Made by a program: the position numbers and the translations under genes. Below the pieces are notes generated by a model. That model was given only the letters and a program-made list of their open reading frames with translations. It was not told where the DNA came from and searched no databases. A stretch of 64,000 bases of DNA from a bacterium (GTDB lineage Bacteria > Spirochaetota > Spirochaetia > Treponematales > Rectinemataceae): assembly GCA_021779995.1 (NCBI GenBank), contig JAJXZP010000224.1, forward strand, positions 1 through 64,000, read 5' to 3'. This document shows, piece after piece, positions 9,999 to 19,424 of this stretch (positions within the stretch are counted from its first letter, which is position 1; every line of letters starts with the position of its first letter).

Positions 9999-11047
9999 AA
10001 GCCCGCCCTGCGCTGGAGCCGGCGCCCACGGCGATCGTATCGAATGGCCTCTTCGAATACGGCCGCTTCGGCGGATTCTTCGGACGGGCCAATATGCTGG
10101 ATGCCGCTCGGGTGTTCAATTATCCGCTTCCCCGATTCGTCAAAAACTGGCGACTGAAGGAATGGCAGGCCTTCCAGCTCGGCAATGAGCGCTGGTTCGT
10201 TTTCACCGCCTTATATGACGTCAAGCTCTTCAGCCTGGCCTACGTCCAGATATACGATCGCCGCGAAAAACGTCGGTACGGCTTCGAACGGATCATTCCC
10301 GGGTCGGCGTTTACCTTCCCCGAAGAACTGAATGACTCTCGTGTCGCCTATCGCGGCTCGGGGACCTTCCTCGAATACACGGCAAACGCCGAACGTGGCG
10401 AGATGAAGATCGAGCTGGGTAGGAATAATTTCGACCGCGCGCGACGCTTTTCGGCATGCTTTCGCTTTTCATCCGACCCCAAATTTTCCGCACCACAATC
10501 GGTCTGCCTCCCCCTCGGCATGAACCGATCGATCTACTCCACAAAGCTGCTCATGCCGGTGGAAGGGGAACTCTCCATCGGCGGCGAAACCCATCTCTTC
10601 GAAGCCGATTCCGCCATGGGCGTGTTCGATGATCACAAGGGATACTACCCCTGGCGACTGCGGTACGATTGGGTCTCCGGCTTTGGACTAGACGCGAAGG
10701 GCCGGCGGATAGGATTCAACCTGACCGACAACCAGGTGCGCGACCAAGCTCGATATAATGAAAATTGTCTCTGGATCAACAACCGGATATGGCCCTTGCC
10801 GCCGGTCAAGGTTACTCGACCCCAAGGACCTGTGGGCGAATGGATCATCCAGGACATGGAAGGGATGGTCGATCTGATTTTCGTTCCAGAGGTGCCGAAC
10901 GACATTACCTTGAAATTGGGAATTTTCCAGAGCGACTATCACGGCCCCTTCGGTTCATTTCGCGGGCTCATAAAGAACGGAGAAGGCGAAAAGATCAATG
11001 CCGACCTCCTATATGGCGCAGGAGAACAGCAATACCTGCGAGCATGA
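9995..11047 (+). CDS. DUF2804-family protein
   Basis: GFFGRANMLDAARVFNYPLPRFVKNWRLKEWQAFQLGN...; start overlaps upstream stop; family recalled from pattern. Confidence 0.7.
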   Translation: MKARPALEPAPTAIVSNGLFEYGRFGGFFGRANMLDAARVFNYPLPRFVKNWRLKEWQAFQLGNERWFVFTALYDVKLFSLAYVQIYDRREKRRYGFERIIPGSAFTFPEELNDSRVAYRGSGTFLEYTANAERGEMKIELGRNNFDRARRFSACFRFSSDPKFSAPQSVCLPLGMNRSIYSTKLLMPVEGELSIGGETHLFEADSAMGVFDDHKGYYPWRLRYDWVSGFGLDAKGRRIGFNLTDNQVRDQARYNENCLWINNRIWPLPPVKVTRPQGPVGEWIIQDMEGMVDLIFVPEVPNDITLKLGIFQSDYHGPFGSFRGLIKNGEGEKINADLLYGAGEQQYLRA

Positions 11048-11101
11048 GGCCCAAACGACCGACCGGTGGCCGACCTCAAACCCGTATTGCCTACTCCGAA
11101 T

Positions 11102-12022
11102 CTACAGTTGCCGACCGCTTCGTAGTTTTTCTTCGAATCTCTCCAAGTCCTTGCCCGTCAAGGGCGTCGCAATTTCTGTTTTTTTCGCCTGCCCGGCGTC
11201 CGACCCGGCGTCCGACCCGACGTCCGCCTCAGGCCGCACCGGGACCGCTGCCGCGCTCCCCCCGAGCCGCCGCTTGAGTTCCCTGAGCTCGGTCGCCGAA
11301 AATCTGACCCCGCCCAGAACATGTTCCTCGAAGCTCGCGCAGGCCGCCGGAGCTACCCTGCATGCAATAGTCAGAATAGTTTCGGCATATGCCCGTATCT
11401 CCTTCTGCGCATGTGCATCGAGGCGAAGCGCGAGGAAATGAAACAGATTGTTCAAATCGATCTGCCAATACCATTCCGTGTACAGCGAAAGCGGCAGATC
11501 GATCCGAGCTAGTTCGCGAGATATGCCGGCGTCCACCAGGCTTTTGTAGTCCGCATAGGCTGACCTCTGCCCTTCCTCGAGCTTGGCAATGACCGAGTCG
11601 GCGAGGGCCGTCTCGACAGGCGTGGATGCCCGTCCCTGCCGATTATCCTCGCTCTGGAACGCGACATCGCCGCGGCGAGGCAGGAAAAATTCGTCCTTCA
11701 TCACCGAATAGCGGCCCGAAATTTCATTGACTCGCGCGGTGCGATGGCGTATCCATTGCCGAGCGACGAATATCGGCATCTTCGCGTGAAAAGTGAGGAC
11801 CACCTGCTCGAACGGTGAGGTGTGTTCATTTCGCAGTAGATGATCGATCAAGGCAGCGTTCTCGCGGAAGGATTTTGTGCCTTGGCCATAGGAAACACGC
11901 GCGGATTGCACGATACGTTCATCGCCGCCCAGATAATCGACCAAGCGAACAAATCCTTTATCCAGAACGGGATATTCCTTGTCCAGAATTTCCTCTGCGG
12001 CCGGGACGATACAGTGTGCCAT
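11102..12022 (-). CDS. thyX: FAD-dependent thymidylate synthase
   Basis: RHRTARVNEISGRYS ThyX motif; start MAHCIVPAAEE at 12022. Confidence 0.93.
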   Translation of the reverse strand: MAHCIVPAAEEILDKEYPVLDKGFVRLVDYLGGDERIVQSARVSYGQGTKSFRENAALIDHLLRNEHTSPFEQVVLTFHAKMPIFVARQWIRHRTARVNEISGRYSVMKDEFFLPRRGDVAFQSEDNRQGRASTPVETALADSVIAKLEEGQRSAYADYKSLVDAGISRELARIDLPLSLYTEWYWQIDLNNLFHFLALRLDAHAQKEIRAYAETILTIACRVAPAACASFEEHVLGGVRFSATELRELKRRLGGSAAAVPVRPEADVGSDAGSDAGQAKKTEIATPLTGKDLERFEEKLRSGRQL

Positions 12023-12163
12023 GGTTCTACCTCCAGGTCGTTCAATCTTTTTCCGGGAGTATAGCCAGAAATCTCCCGGCACGGACACCAGGGGCTGCGC
12101 CTTTCCTCCAATTCGCTTGACCAGAAACGGAATGCCGCGGAAAATGATCCCCCGGGGGCTGTC

Positions 12164-13039
12164 TTGTTCGAACTCAGCGATCACATTTTGGAACAGATTC
12201 TCTTCGCCATGGAGGATCAGGAAAACGCCACCGTCGTTGACCTGGATTCGGGCGAAGTACTCCCCTTCCAGGAAGGAGCAAAGTTCGCTTCTCCGCCCTC
12301 CTGGTCTTCTCGCGAAGGTTTCCGCCTTATGGAAGATTTTCTTGCCTCTATTCGTCAACCCTCTGCGCGTCGTGATCTCGGCGCAGCCCTGGCCCGCGGC
12401 CGCGGCGTATTCAAGGCATTCAAGGCCGCACTCGCCGACTATCCGGATATTGAACGTTCGTTTCGCGACTTCAAGATCCGCGCCATGCGCCACACCATCC
12501 GGCTTTGGTACGACGATCTGCGCGAAGTCCGCGGGCTTGAGCGGCTCGGGCCAGAACCCGAAGAGACCGACGAACTCATAGTGTCCGACCTGGAGGTCCG
12601 CCTGGAGTCCCTAACCCAGGCCAAGGAACTCCTGCTTTCCCTCTTCGACGAGGCCGAATCCGAGTCGCTCGAATATCTTCCGTCTGTCGTCGCGGGCTTC
12701 GAGTTCGATCGCCTACGCGACGAAATGGACCTCGGGCAAGAAGGGCTCTGCGCCCTCGCCGACGACGGCGAGGGCGGAGCGATCGGAGCGGCGTTAGCTT
12801 TCAGGATCGTAGGGCCCGAGCGCAGCATCGGGCGCATCGTCTTTCTTTTCGTCCGTAAAGAATTCCGTCAAATGGGCTTGGGCAAGGCCATGCTCGGCGT
12901 TCTGACCGACGGCTTCCGGGCCGAAGGCACGCACGCGCTGATCCTGGATTCGGCCCTCGTCCCTTATGATTTCGCCGCGAGTTTGGAACGGCTCGGCTAT
13001 CGCCCCTATGGAGCGAGAGCGCTCCACCACTTCGAATGA
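12164..13039 (+). CDS. UPF0158-like N-terminal domain fused to GNAT acetyltransferase domain
   Basis: MFELSDHILEQILFAMEDQENATVVDLDSGEV...DIERSFRDFKIRAMRHTIRLWYDD followed by VFLFVRKEFRQMGLGKAMLGVL. Confidence 0.72.
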   Translation: MFELSDHILEQILFAMEDQENATVVDLDSGEVLPFQEGAKFASPPSWSSREGFRLMEDFLASIRQPSARRDLGAALARGRGVFKAFKAALADYPDIERSFRDFKIRAMRHTIRLWYDDLREVRGLERLGPEPEETDELIVSDLEVRLESLTQAKELLLSLFDEAESESLEYLPSVVAGFEFDRLRDEMDLGQEGLCALADDGEGGAIGAALAFRIVGPERSIGRIVFLFVRKEFRQMGLGKAMLGVLTDGFRAEGTHALILDSALVPYDFAASLERLGYRPYGARALHHFE

Positions 13040-13040
13040 C

Positions 13041-13349
13041 CTAGCCGCTCCAGCCGAAACGAGAGAGGTCCACACGCCCCGACCGGCTCACCTCTATTCC
13101 CTCCGCCTGAAGCAGCGCCTTCTGAAGCTCGAATCCACCACCCGGCGGCAGGGCAATGGCTCCGTTCTTGCGAAGCACGCGGTGCCAGGGAAGGCCGAGC
13201 GATTCGGCATAGACGTGCAGCACTCGAACGACCTGACGTGCTCCAGTGGGCATACCGGCATACGCCGCGATAGTCCCATAACTGGCCGCTTTCCCGGCGG
13301 GAACGCGGGAAAGTACCGCGATAATCCGTTCGGTGACTTCGGCAGGCAT
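13041..13349 (-). CDS. MGMT-family alkyltransferase-like protein (PWHR, no catalytic Cys)
   Basis: GKAASYGTIAAYAGMPTGARQVVRVLHVYAESLGLPWHRVLRKNGAIALPPGGGFELQKALLQAEG. Confidence 0.85.
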   Translation of the reverse strand: MPAEVTERIIAVLSRVPAGKAASYGTIAAYAGMPTGARQVVRVLHVYAESLGLPWHRVLRKNGAIALPPGGGFELQKALLQAEGIEVSRSGRVDLSRFGWSG

Positions 13350-13513
13350 GCGAGCACTCCTTCAAAACGAGCATCAATTTCGGATACTATACCCCAACGG
13401 GGTGCTGGAAAGGCATCAATCTGTCGTCGAAACGAGTCTTTACATTTTTCTCCTTTTTGTAAATATTGGTTCCTGCCCAGGGCCCTAAGGCACTGGAATG
13501 TGGAGGTTTGAAA

Positions 13514-14434
13514 ATGAAAGCCTGCTTTCTATTTCCCGGACAGGGGGCTCAGTATCCCGGCATGGGTCGAGATTTTTACGAGACCAGCAAGGCGGTCAGG
13601 GAGCTGTTTGAGCTGGCATCCGAAGAATCGAAGATCGATCTCAAACGCCTCGTATTCGAAGGCACAGAGGACGAGCTTAAGCAGACCCAAAACACGCAGC
13701 TCTCGGTTGCCTTGATCGGGGCGGCGGCGGCCATTTGCGCCCGCGAACACGGTATCGCCCCCGAAGGCTGCGCCGGTTTCTCCGTCGGAGAATGGCCCGC
13801 CCTAGCGACCGCGGGCGTCGTGTCCACAGGCGAGATGTTTCGCCTCGTTTCGGCGCGCGGGCGCCTTATGGACGAAGCGGGCAAGCGCTCCGGCGGCTCG
13901 CTGATGAGCGCCGTGCTATCCCTCGCTCCGGCGGCCATTGAGGCGGCCATAGCGGAGGCGGGACTAAAGAATGTATGGATAGCGAACTACAACAGCCCGA
14001 CGCAATCGGTGATTTCCGGCACGGCTTCCGAGATCGCCCTCGCTGAAGAGGCGCTTAAAGCTGCCGGGGCTCGGCGGGTGGTTCGACTAAAGGTCTCGGG
14101 GGCGTTCCACTCTCCAATTATGGCCTATGCGCGCGACGGTTTCGCCGAAGCCGTGGCTGACATACAGTTTAGGGATCCGACCGTCACCCTCTTCTCCAAT
14201 GTAACCGGCGCACGAATCGAAACCGGTACGGAAGCCAAGAAGCTGGCCGTCGACCAAATCGTCAGTCCGGTGCGGTGGATAGATGAGGAAAAAGCGATTC
14301 TCGCTGAGAAACCCGGATTCTGCGTCGAAACCGGACCTGGAACCGTCCTCGGCGGGCTTTGGAAAGCGGTCGGAGGAGAGGTCCCCTGCTACCCCTGCGG
14401 CACCTTGGATCAAATCGCCGCGATATCGCTCTAA
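13514..14434 (+). CDS. fabD: Malonyl CoA-acyl carrier protein transacylase
   Basis: MKACFLFPGQGAQYPGMGRDFYE; GFSVGEWPAL (GxSxG-type). Confidence 0.93.
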   Translation: MKACFLFPGQGAQYPGMGRDFYETSKAVRELFELASEESKIDLKRLVFEGTEDELKQTQNTQLSVALIGAAAAICAREHGIAPEGCAGFSVGEWPALATAGVVSTGEMFRLVSARGRLMDEAGKRSGGSLMSAVLSLAPAAIEAAIAEAGLKNVWIANYNSPTQSVISGTASEIALAEEALKAAGARRVVRLKVSGAFHSPIMAYARDGFAEAVADIQFRDPTVTLFSNVTGARIETGTEAKKLAVDQIVSPVRWIDEEKAILAEKPGFCVETGPGTVLGGLWKAVGGEVPCYPCGTLDQIAAISL

Positions 14435-14490
14435 GCGGAAATCCCGCCCCCCATTAAGGGGGGCCTAGTGCACGAAAGGCGGGTACCCAC

Positions 14491-15240
14491 ATGGAAGGAA
14501 TGTTGAAAGATAAGGTTTGCGTCGTGACCGGCGGCTCCAAGGGGATCGGCCGTTCAATAGTCGAGCTCTTCGCCAAGCAAGGCGGTCGCGTGTATTACCT
14601 CTCGCGCTCGGAGACGAACGAGCCTAATGCACTAGCCGTAACAGCCGCGGCGGCCGGGGGGTCGGTCACGTGGATATCCTGCGACGTCGCCGACGAAAAG
14701 CAGGTCGACGGCGCCATCGAATCCGTCATCAAGGAAGCGGGCTTCATCGACGCCGTCGTCAACAACGCCGGGGTCACCCGGGACGGACTCGTCTTCCGCA
14801 TGAGCCTGGAAGACTGGAATACCGTGATACATACGAATCTGACGAGCGCCTTCCTCGTATCGCGCGTCGCGGCGCGGCACATGATCAAGCGACGTTCGGG
14901 CTGCATCGTGAATGTCTCGAGCGTCGTCGGCATCACGGGCAATGGCGGTCAGACGAACTATTCGGCCTCCAAGGCCGGCATCATAGGATTCACGAAGAGC
15001 CTGGCTCGCGAAGTCGCCAGCCGAGGTGTCCGTGTCAACGCGATCGCTCCCGGTTTTATCGACACCTCCATGACCGACAAGATTCCGGAGGAAGCCAAGG
15101 AAAAACTCAAGTCGACCATCCCCTTGGGTCGCACAGGGAAGCCCCAAGAAGTCGCAGCCGCTGCGCTTTTCCTTTGTTCCGAACTCTCTTCGTATGTCAC
15201 CGGCGAGATACTTAAGGTTGATGGAGGAATGGCCATGTAA
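14491..15240 (+). CDS. fabG: 3-oxoacyl-ACP reductase
   Basis: VCVVTGGSKGIGRSIVELF, NNAGVTRDGLVFRM, YSASKAGIIGFTKSLARE. Confidence 0.92.
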   Translation: MEGMLKDKVCVVTGGSKGIGRSIVELFAKQGGRVYYLSRSETNEPNALAVTAAAAGGSVTWISCDVADEKQVDGAIESVIKEAGFIDAVVNNAGVTRDGLVFRMSLEDWNTVIHTNLTSAFLVSRVAARHMIKRRSGCIVNVSSVVGITGNGGQTNYSASKAGIIGFTKSLAREVASRGVRVNAIAPGFIDTSMTDKIPEEAKEKLKSTIPLGRTGKPQEVAAAALFLCSELSSYVTGEILKVDGGMAM

Positions 15241-15303
15241 CCCGCCCCGCCCGGCTGTTCCCCCCGGTTTCCGCAGCTCTTTCCGCGGGCCGGGGCCAAA
15301 AAA

Positions 15304-15342
15304 AGGAGCGTTCAAAAAACCGATGGTTTTTTGAACGCTCCT
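15304..15342 (-). terminator. Intrinsic terminator (jag operon, minus strand)
   Basis: Perfect 18-bp stem AGGAGCGTTCAAAAAACC-GAT-GGTTTTTTGAACGCTCCT followed on the minus strand by a T-tract; between convergent fabG and jag. Confidence 0.85.
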
Positions 15343-15363
15343 CTACCTTCCGTCCCGCTTCGA

Positions 15364-16035
15364 CTAGATCTTCCCGCGGAACGTGACGCGGACCTGCTTG
15401 TAAAGTCCTTCGCCCTCGCTCTTGGTTTCAATATCGACGATATCATTGAGCGTCGTGTGGACGATTCTCCGCTCGAAAGGATTCATGGGCTCGAGAAGCA
15501 CCGACTGCCTCGTCCTCCGCACCTGCTCGGCGGTATCGTAGGCCAGACGCACGATGGCTTCCTCTCGGCGAATGCGGTAGTTCTCGGAATCGAGAATGAT
15601 CCGCGTGTCCTCGTGTCCCATGCGTCCCGCATAGACATTGACCAGCAGCTGGAGAGCGTCTAGGTTCTTCCCCTTCTTCCCGATAATGATGGACGCGTGC
15701 TCGCTTTCTATCCTGATACCGAGTTTCTTCTCTTCCCGGAAGAGGATCGTCACCTCAGACGAATAGCCCATCCCGCTGATAATGTGTTTCGTGAACTCGA
15801 TGATCCTCGTCTCGAATTCGTCTGCCGGGACGACGTCCTCTACGGCGAGCTTTTTTCTCGGCGCCGGCGTTTCGTCGCGCGTATGGACGCGGATCCGCAC
15901 CTTTCCTTTCTTGAAAATCCCGCCGGAAAGCGATTCGAGGATTTCCACGTCGAAACCGTCACGTTCGAGTCCGAGTTGCGCGGCTGCCACATCGATAGCC
16001 TCTTTCTCGGTCCTCCCTTCGAACTCTTGCACCAT
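15364..16035 (-). CDS. jag: Jag/KhpB-type RNA-binding protein
   Basis: MVQEFEGRTEKEAIDVAAAQLGLERDGFDVEILE; KH ASIIIGKKGKNLDALQLLVN; R3H-like C-terminus; next to yidC. Confidence 0.9.
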   Translation of the reverse strand: MVQEFEGRTEKEAIDVAAAQLGLERDGFDVEILESLSGGIFKKGKVRIRVHTRDETPAPRKKLAVEDVVPADEFETRIIEFTKHIISGMGYSSEVTILFREEKKLGIRIESEHASIIIGKKGKNLDALQLLVNVYAGRMGHEDTRIILDSENYRIRREEAIVRLAYDTAEQVRRTRQSVLLEPMNPFERRIVHTTLNDIVDIETKSEGEGLYKQVRVTFRGKI

Positions 16036-16070
16036 ATCGTTTCTCCTGAGAGAGATGTCTCGCTTGGTGA

Positions 16071-17984
16071 TTATTTCTTTCGCTTCGGGGCGATCTTCGG
16101 CCTGGAATCACGTATGGCTGAAGCGGCGACGGCCGCAAGCGCCTTGCGCTTCTTCAGAATATCATTGATGACAATCTGCTGCACGATCGAAAGGACGTTC
16201 GAGACGATCCAGTAGATCAACAATCCGGCCGGCACATCATAGAGGATGAAGAAAAAGAGAATCGGCATGCCGTACATCATGATCTTCATCTGCGAGGCGC
16301 TCTGCCCGGTCGCGTTCATCTGCGTGTATTTGCCGTACAGTAGCTGGCTCACCAGATAGATGATCGGCAGAAGGCGTATCGCACTCAGATGCCAGAGCAC
16401 CAGGTTGATCGTCGGGAACGAGAAGATAGCCTCGGGCTGCGAAAGGTCGGGAATCCACCCCGGGATGAACATCGCTCCGCGAAGGTCGAAATGGGTGTTG
16501 AAGAGATTGTACATCGCGATGAATATCGGGAATTGAATGAGGAGAGGCAGACAACCCGACATCGGATTGTAGCCCTCGCGTTTGTAGAACTCCGCGAGCT
16601 CCTGATTCAGCTTCTGCGGATTGCCCTTGTACTTGGCCTGTATCTCCTGCATCTTGGGCTGCAATTCCTGCATCCGCGACGCGGATACCGAGCCCTTCCG
16701 CGTCAGGGGGAAGAGCAGGGCCTTGACGAGGATCGTCACCAGGATGATCGCGACGCCGTAGTTCGGAATAAGCTTGTAGAACATGTTGAGAGCGAACTTC
16801 AAAATGTTCTCGAGCCAGGTCAGGACTCCCGCCCCATCCATGGCATCGTCAAGCTTCATCTCGCTTTTATGGAAGGCGTTTTGATCGGCATAGTTATACT
16901 TGGCCAGCGCGGAATTGGTCTTCGGGCCAAAGTAGAAGAAGAATGAATCGCTTTGCGTGCTGGCCTTGATCGCGGGACGACTGATCGAAATGTCGTCCTG
17001 CTGCACTATTGCGGGATCGGGCGCCGTGGTCAGCGTCGTCTGGTAATCGCTGAGCTCCGGAATGGTGATGAAGGTGAAATACTTGCCGGAAAGCGCTATC
17101 CACGAAGGTTGTCTTTTCAGGACATAGGGCACGCCCGCCTTGAGCTTCTCGAGCTTTTTCTTACCGTCGACGAGCGTTATGAACTTGCGGAAGTCGCCGT
17201 TCGTTTTACCGGCTGTGTCGTCGAGCCGCGGACCTATCTGCGGACCGAAAAACACCGTATAGGCATCCCCGTTCACGTCTATCGGCAGGTATTCGTTGAC
17301 TGAATTTTCCAGGCTGATGGTCATTCCGAACAGGTATTCGCCGTTCTTGAACGTGAAGGTCTTTCGATACGTGAAGGGCACGGGCGTCGTTTTCCCCGGC
17401 ATCATGGCCAGGTACGTACGCGAGAATTCGATAGTCTCCGGGTCGATCATGCGAACGTTCATCAAGTCCTTGATGGGAGCGGCGTCGGTGCCGCCGAAGG
17501 CGACGGACAAGCCCTGCGCCCCTTTCGCATCCGGAACGATGAGATCCACCGCACCCGTCTTGTCCTTATGCTTTTTCAGCTTCAAGGAAACAAGATCTCC
17601 GCCTTGGTTGGTGAACACCGCTTCGATCAGATCGGTCGAAACGGTGTAGGTCCGCTCGGTGGAGGGCACGGCGATGCTTGCGGCAGGCTGGGAGGCTCCC
17701 CCGACGGCCGCGGGGGCTTTCGCGACCGCGACACCCGCCGCAGCGGGCCCCGGCGCGGCGACGATTTGCTGGGCCGGAGCGGCCGCAGGGACCGCGGCAG
17801 GCTGCTGCGTCTCCGGAATGGAGGACGCCGCGGCGGCAGCCGCCGGTTTGGCTTCCTGAGGGGCCGTCGGGAAGAATATACCCTGAATGGAAAAACCTAC
17901 GGTGATGATGATCACCGATAGAACTACGGCGATGATCGTGCGCTTGTCGCCGCCACCGCTTTGATTGCCGTCAAGTATGCTCAT
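16071..17984 (-). CDS. yidC: Membrane protein insertase YidC
   Basis: Large periplasmic domain then [82 protein letters not shown]. Confidence 0.95.
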   Translation of the reverse strand: MSILDGNQSGGGDKRTIIAVVLSVIIITVGFSIQGIFFPTAPQEAKPAAAAAASSIPETQQPAAVPAAAPAQQIVAAPGPAAAGVAVAKAPAAVGGASQPAASIAVPSTERTYTVSTDLIEAVFTNQGGDLVSLKLKKHKDKTGAVDLIVPDAKGAQGLSVAFGGTDAAPIKDLMNVRMIDPETIEFSRTYLAMMPGKTTPVPFTYRKTFTFKNGEYLFGMTISLENSVNEYLPIDVNGDAYTVFFGPQIGPRLDDTAGKTNGDFRKFITLVDGKKKLEKLKAGVPYVLKRQPSWIALSGKYFTFITIPELSDYQTTLTTAPDPAIVQQDDISISRPAIKASTQSDSFFFYFGPKTNSALAKYNYADQNAFHKSEMKLDDAMDGAGVLTWLENILKFALNMFYKLIPNYGVAIILVTILVKALLFPLTRKGSVSASRMQELQPKMQEIQAKYKGNPQKLNQELAEFYKREGYNPMSGCLPLLIQFPIFIAMYNLFNTHFDLRGAMFIPGWIPDLSQPEAIFSFPTINLVLWHLSAIRLLPIIYLVSQLLYGKYTQMNATGQSASQMKIMMYGMPILFFFILYDVPAGLLIYWIVSNVLSIVQQIVINDILKKRKALAAVAASAIRDSRPKIAPKRKK

Positions 17985-18202
17985 GGTACTGGATCATAGC
18001 CTCCCGGGTTCAGTGGATGACAACGAAGAATTCTTTTTATTGAAAGCCAGCCGCCCTTGATCGGACCGTATTTTTTTATCGCCTCGTACGCGTAGGCGGA
18101 ACACGTCGGATAGAATCTGCAGGTCGGCGGCTTCAAGGGGGAAATGACAGTTCGATAGATCTTGATCAGGAAGAGAAAAGGAAGCGAAAAGAGGTTTCTC
18201 AT
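17981..18202 (-). CDS. yidD: Membrane protein insertion efficiency factor YidD
   Basis: [59 protein letters not shown]. Confidence 0.93.
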   Translation of the reverse strand: MRNLFSLPFLFLIKIYRTVISPLKPPTCRFYPTCSAYAYEAIKKYGPIKGGWLSIKRILRCHPLNPGGYDPVP

Positions 18203-18771
18203 GAACGCTCGATGATCAAGCCGGCCTGTTTAAGGAGGCGCCCCAATTGGGCGTTTCGTTGATCGTAGCTGTCAGCTCCAGGATAGAGCACTATTGCCAC
18301 GTCATGACCTCCATAAAGCCGTCGCTTGCCCAATCGCCAACATTCCCTCAACAAGCGCTTGGCCTTATTACGCGTCACCGCGTTTTCGTAGGACCTGACG
18401 GGAACGAAAACGGCCCGGGCAACCCCCAAGGAATTCGGAAGCACATGTAACCGCATCCCTTTGCAGGAATACCGGGCCCCCTCGGCAAAAACCCGCCGTA
18501 TGTCGATACTTTTCCGGATACGTTCGCTTTTCGGGAACCGTTCGTCGGGGATATCGTCGCCCCCCGTATGCGCCGCGACTAGTACGGCTTCTTCTCGTCG
18601 GAAGCGGAAAGCTTGATCCGTCCCTTTGCACGTCTGCGCTTCAGAACAAGTCGCCCGCCCTTCGTCTTCATTCGGGCCCGGAAACCGAACTTCCGTGTCC
18701 GTCGTACCTTGCTGGGCTGATAGGTGCGCTTCATAATTCGAGCTCCTTAAAGGATATGCCTGACGGCACAT
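18199..18771 (-). CDS. rnpA: RNase P protein component; ORF extends upstream out of frame through all of rpmH (start uncertain)
   Basis: Conserved core [61 protein letters not shown]; the only canonical in-frame start upstream of the core with ATG is at 18771 (TTG at 18786). Confidence 0.85.
   Translation of the reverse strand: MCRQAYPLRSSNYEAHLSAQQGTTDTEVRFPGPNEDEGRATCSEAQTCKGTDQAFRFRREEAVLVAAHTGGDDIPDERFPKSERIRKSIDIRRVFAEGARYSCKGMRLHVLPNSLGVARAVFVPVRSYENAVTRNKAKRLLRECWRLGKRRLYGGHDVAIVLYPGADSYDQRNAQLGRLLKQAGLIIERS
18579..18734 (-). CDS. rpmH: 50S ribosomal protein L34
   Basis: Hand translation [51 protein letters not shown]; strong SD AAGGAGCT upstream; absent from the supplied ORF track because it is short. 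Confidence 0.96.
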   Translation of the reverse strand: MKRTYQPSKVRRTRKFGFRARMKTKGGRLVLKRRRAKGRIKLSASDEKKPY

Positions 18772-18806
18772 CTGCGTGCCGATCAATTCGATACAATTGC
18801 GAAGCG

Positions 18807-18835
18807 AGTATATGTTGCATCGCCATTTTCGTCAA
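18807..18835 (-). promoter_or_regulatory. Candidate sigma70 promoter of rpmH-rnpA operon
   Basis: Minus strand TTGACG-17 bp-TATACT. Confidence 0.75.
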
Positions 18836-18845
18836 TAGAACGGGC

Positions 18846-18876
18846 GGCGCAGTGGGCCGCTGGCGCAGTGGGCCGC
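18846..18876. repeat. Tandem duplication of GGCGCAGTGGGCCGC (15 bp, period 16)
   Basis: Two exact copies, just upstream of the rpmH promoter. Confidence 0.9.
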
Positions 18877-18905
18877 GCCGGATAGAGGGACGGAAGCCCC
18901 CCATT

Positions 18906-19424
18906 TCAGCGTCGCCCCGTGCGTGCCCGTTCGTCCACGGCCGCCTTCAGCCTTTCGATAGATGCCTTGAACTCGCCCTCGGGCAGTGTGTCGCCTAAAA
19001 AATCACGCCCTCCCGCGCTTTCCTCTCCGGCCTGCGCCTCAGACTCCACCCCCGAGGATCGGACTTCCTGCTCCTTCGACTCGGCCTCTGCCCCGTGCGC
19101 GGAGATGGAAGCCTCCTTCGCCTCCTCATGACTAAGGCGAAAGACGATACCCCTCAGCGACAGCTCGGGAAAGCGGCGCTGCACTGAGGCGAGGAGCTCG
19201 CTCTGGCGCAACTGAAGAAGCTGGATCCAGCCGGGATGCTCGGCCTCGACGATGAGAAAATTACGCTCAATCTCCACGATCCTCGAGTGCGCCGCAAGCC
19301 GATCGCCCGCGATCCGAGTCCAGCCCCCGAATACATCGGCGTAGCGCTTCCCCTGCCGAACCGTCTCATGGTCGAAAAAGGCCGTCAGCAGCGAGGAAAT
19401 ATTCTTAATTCGCGAATCGTCCAT
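18906..19424 (-). CDS. DUF721-family protein
   Basis: RQGKRYADVFGGWTRIAGDRLAAHSRIVEIERNFLIVEAEHPGWIQLLQLRQSELLASV; adjacent to recF. Confidence 0.82.
   Translation of the reverse strand: MDDSRIKNISSLLTAFFDHETVRQGKRYADVFGGWTRIAGDRLAAHSRIVEIERNFLIVEAEHPGWIQLLQLRQSELLASVQRRFPELSLRGIVFRLSHEEAKEASISAHGAEAESKEQEVRSSGVESEAQAGEESAGGRDFLGDTLPEGEFKASIERLKAAVDERARTGRR

Noticed and set aside
13450-13480. TTTACA...TGTAAA inverted repeat upstream of fabD as a fatty-acid regulator operator
   Set aside because: Six-base arms with a long AT-rich spacer are too weak, and the left arm may simply be a -35 box
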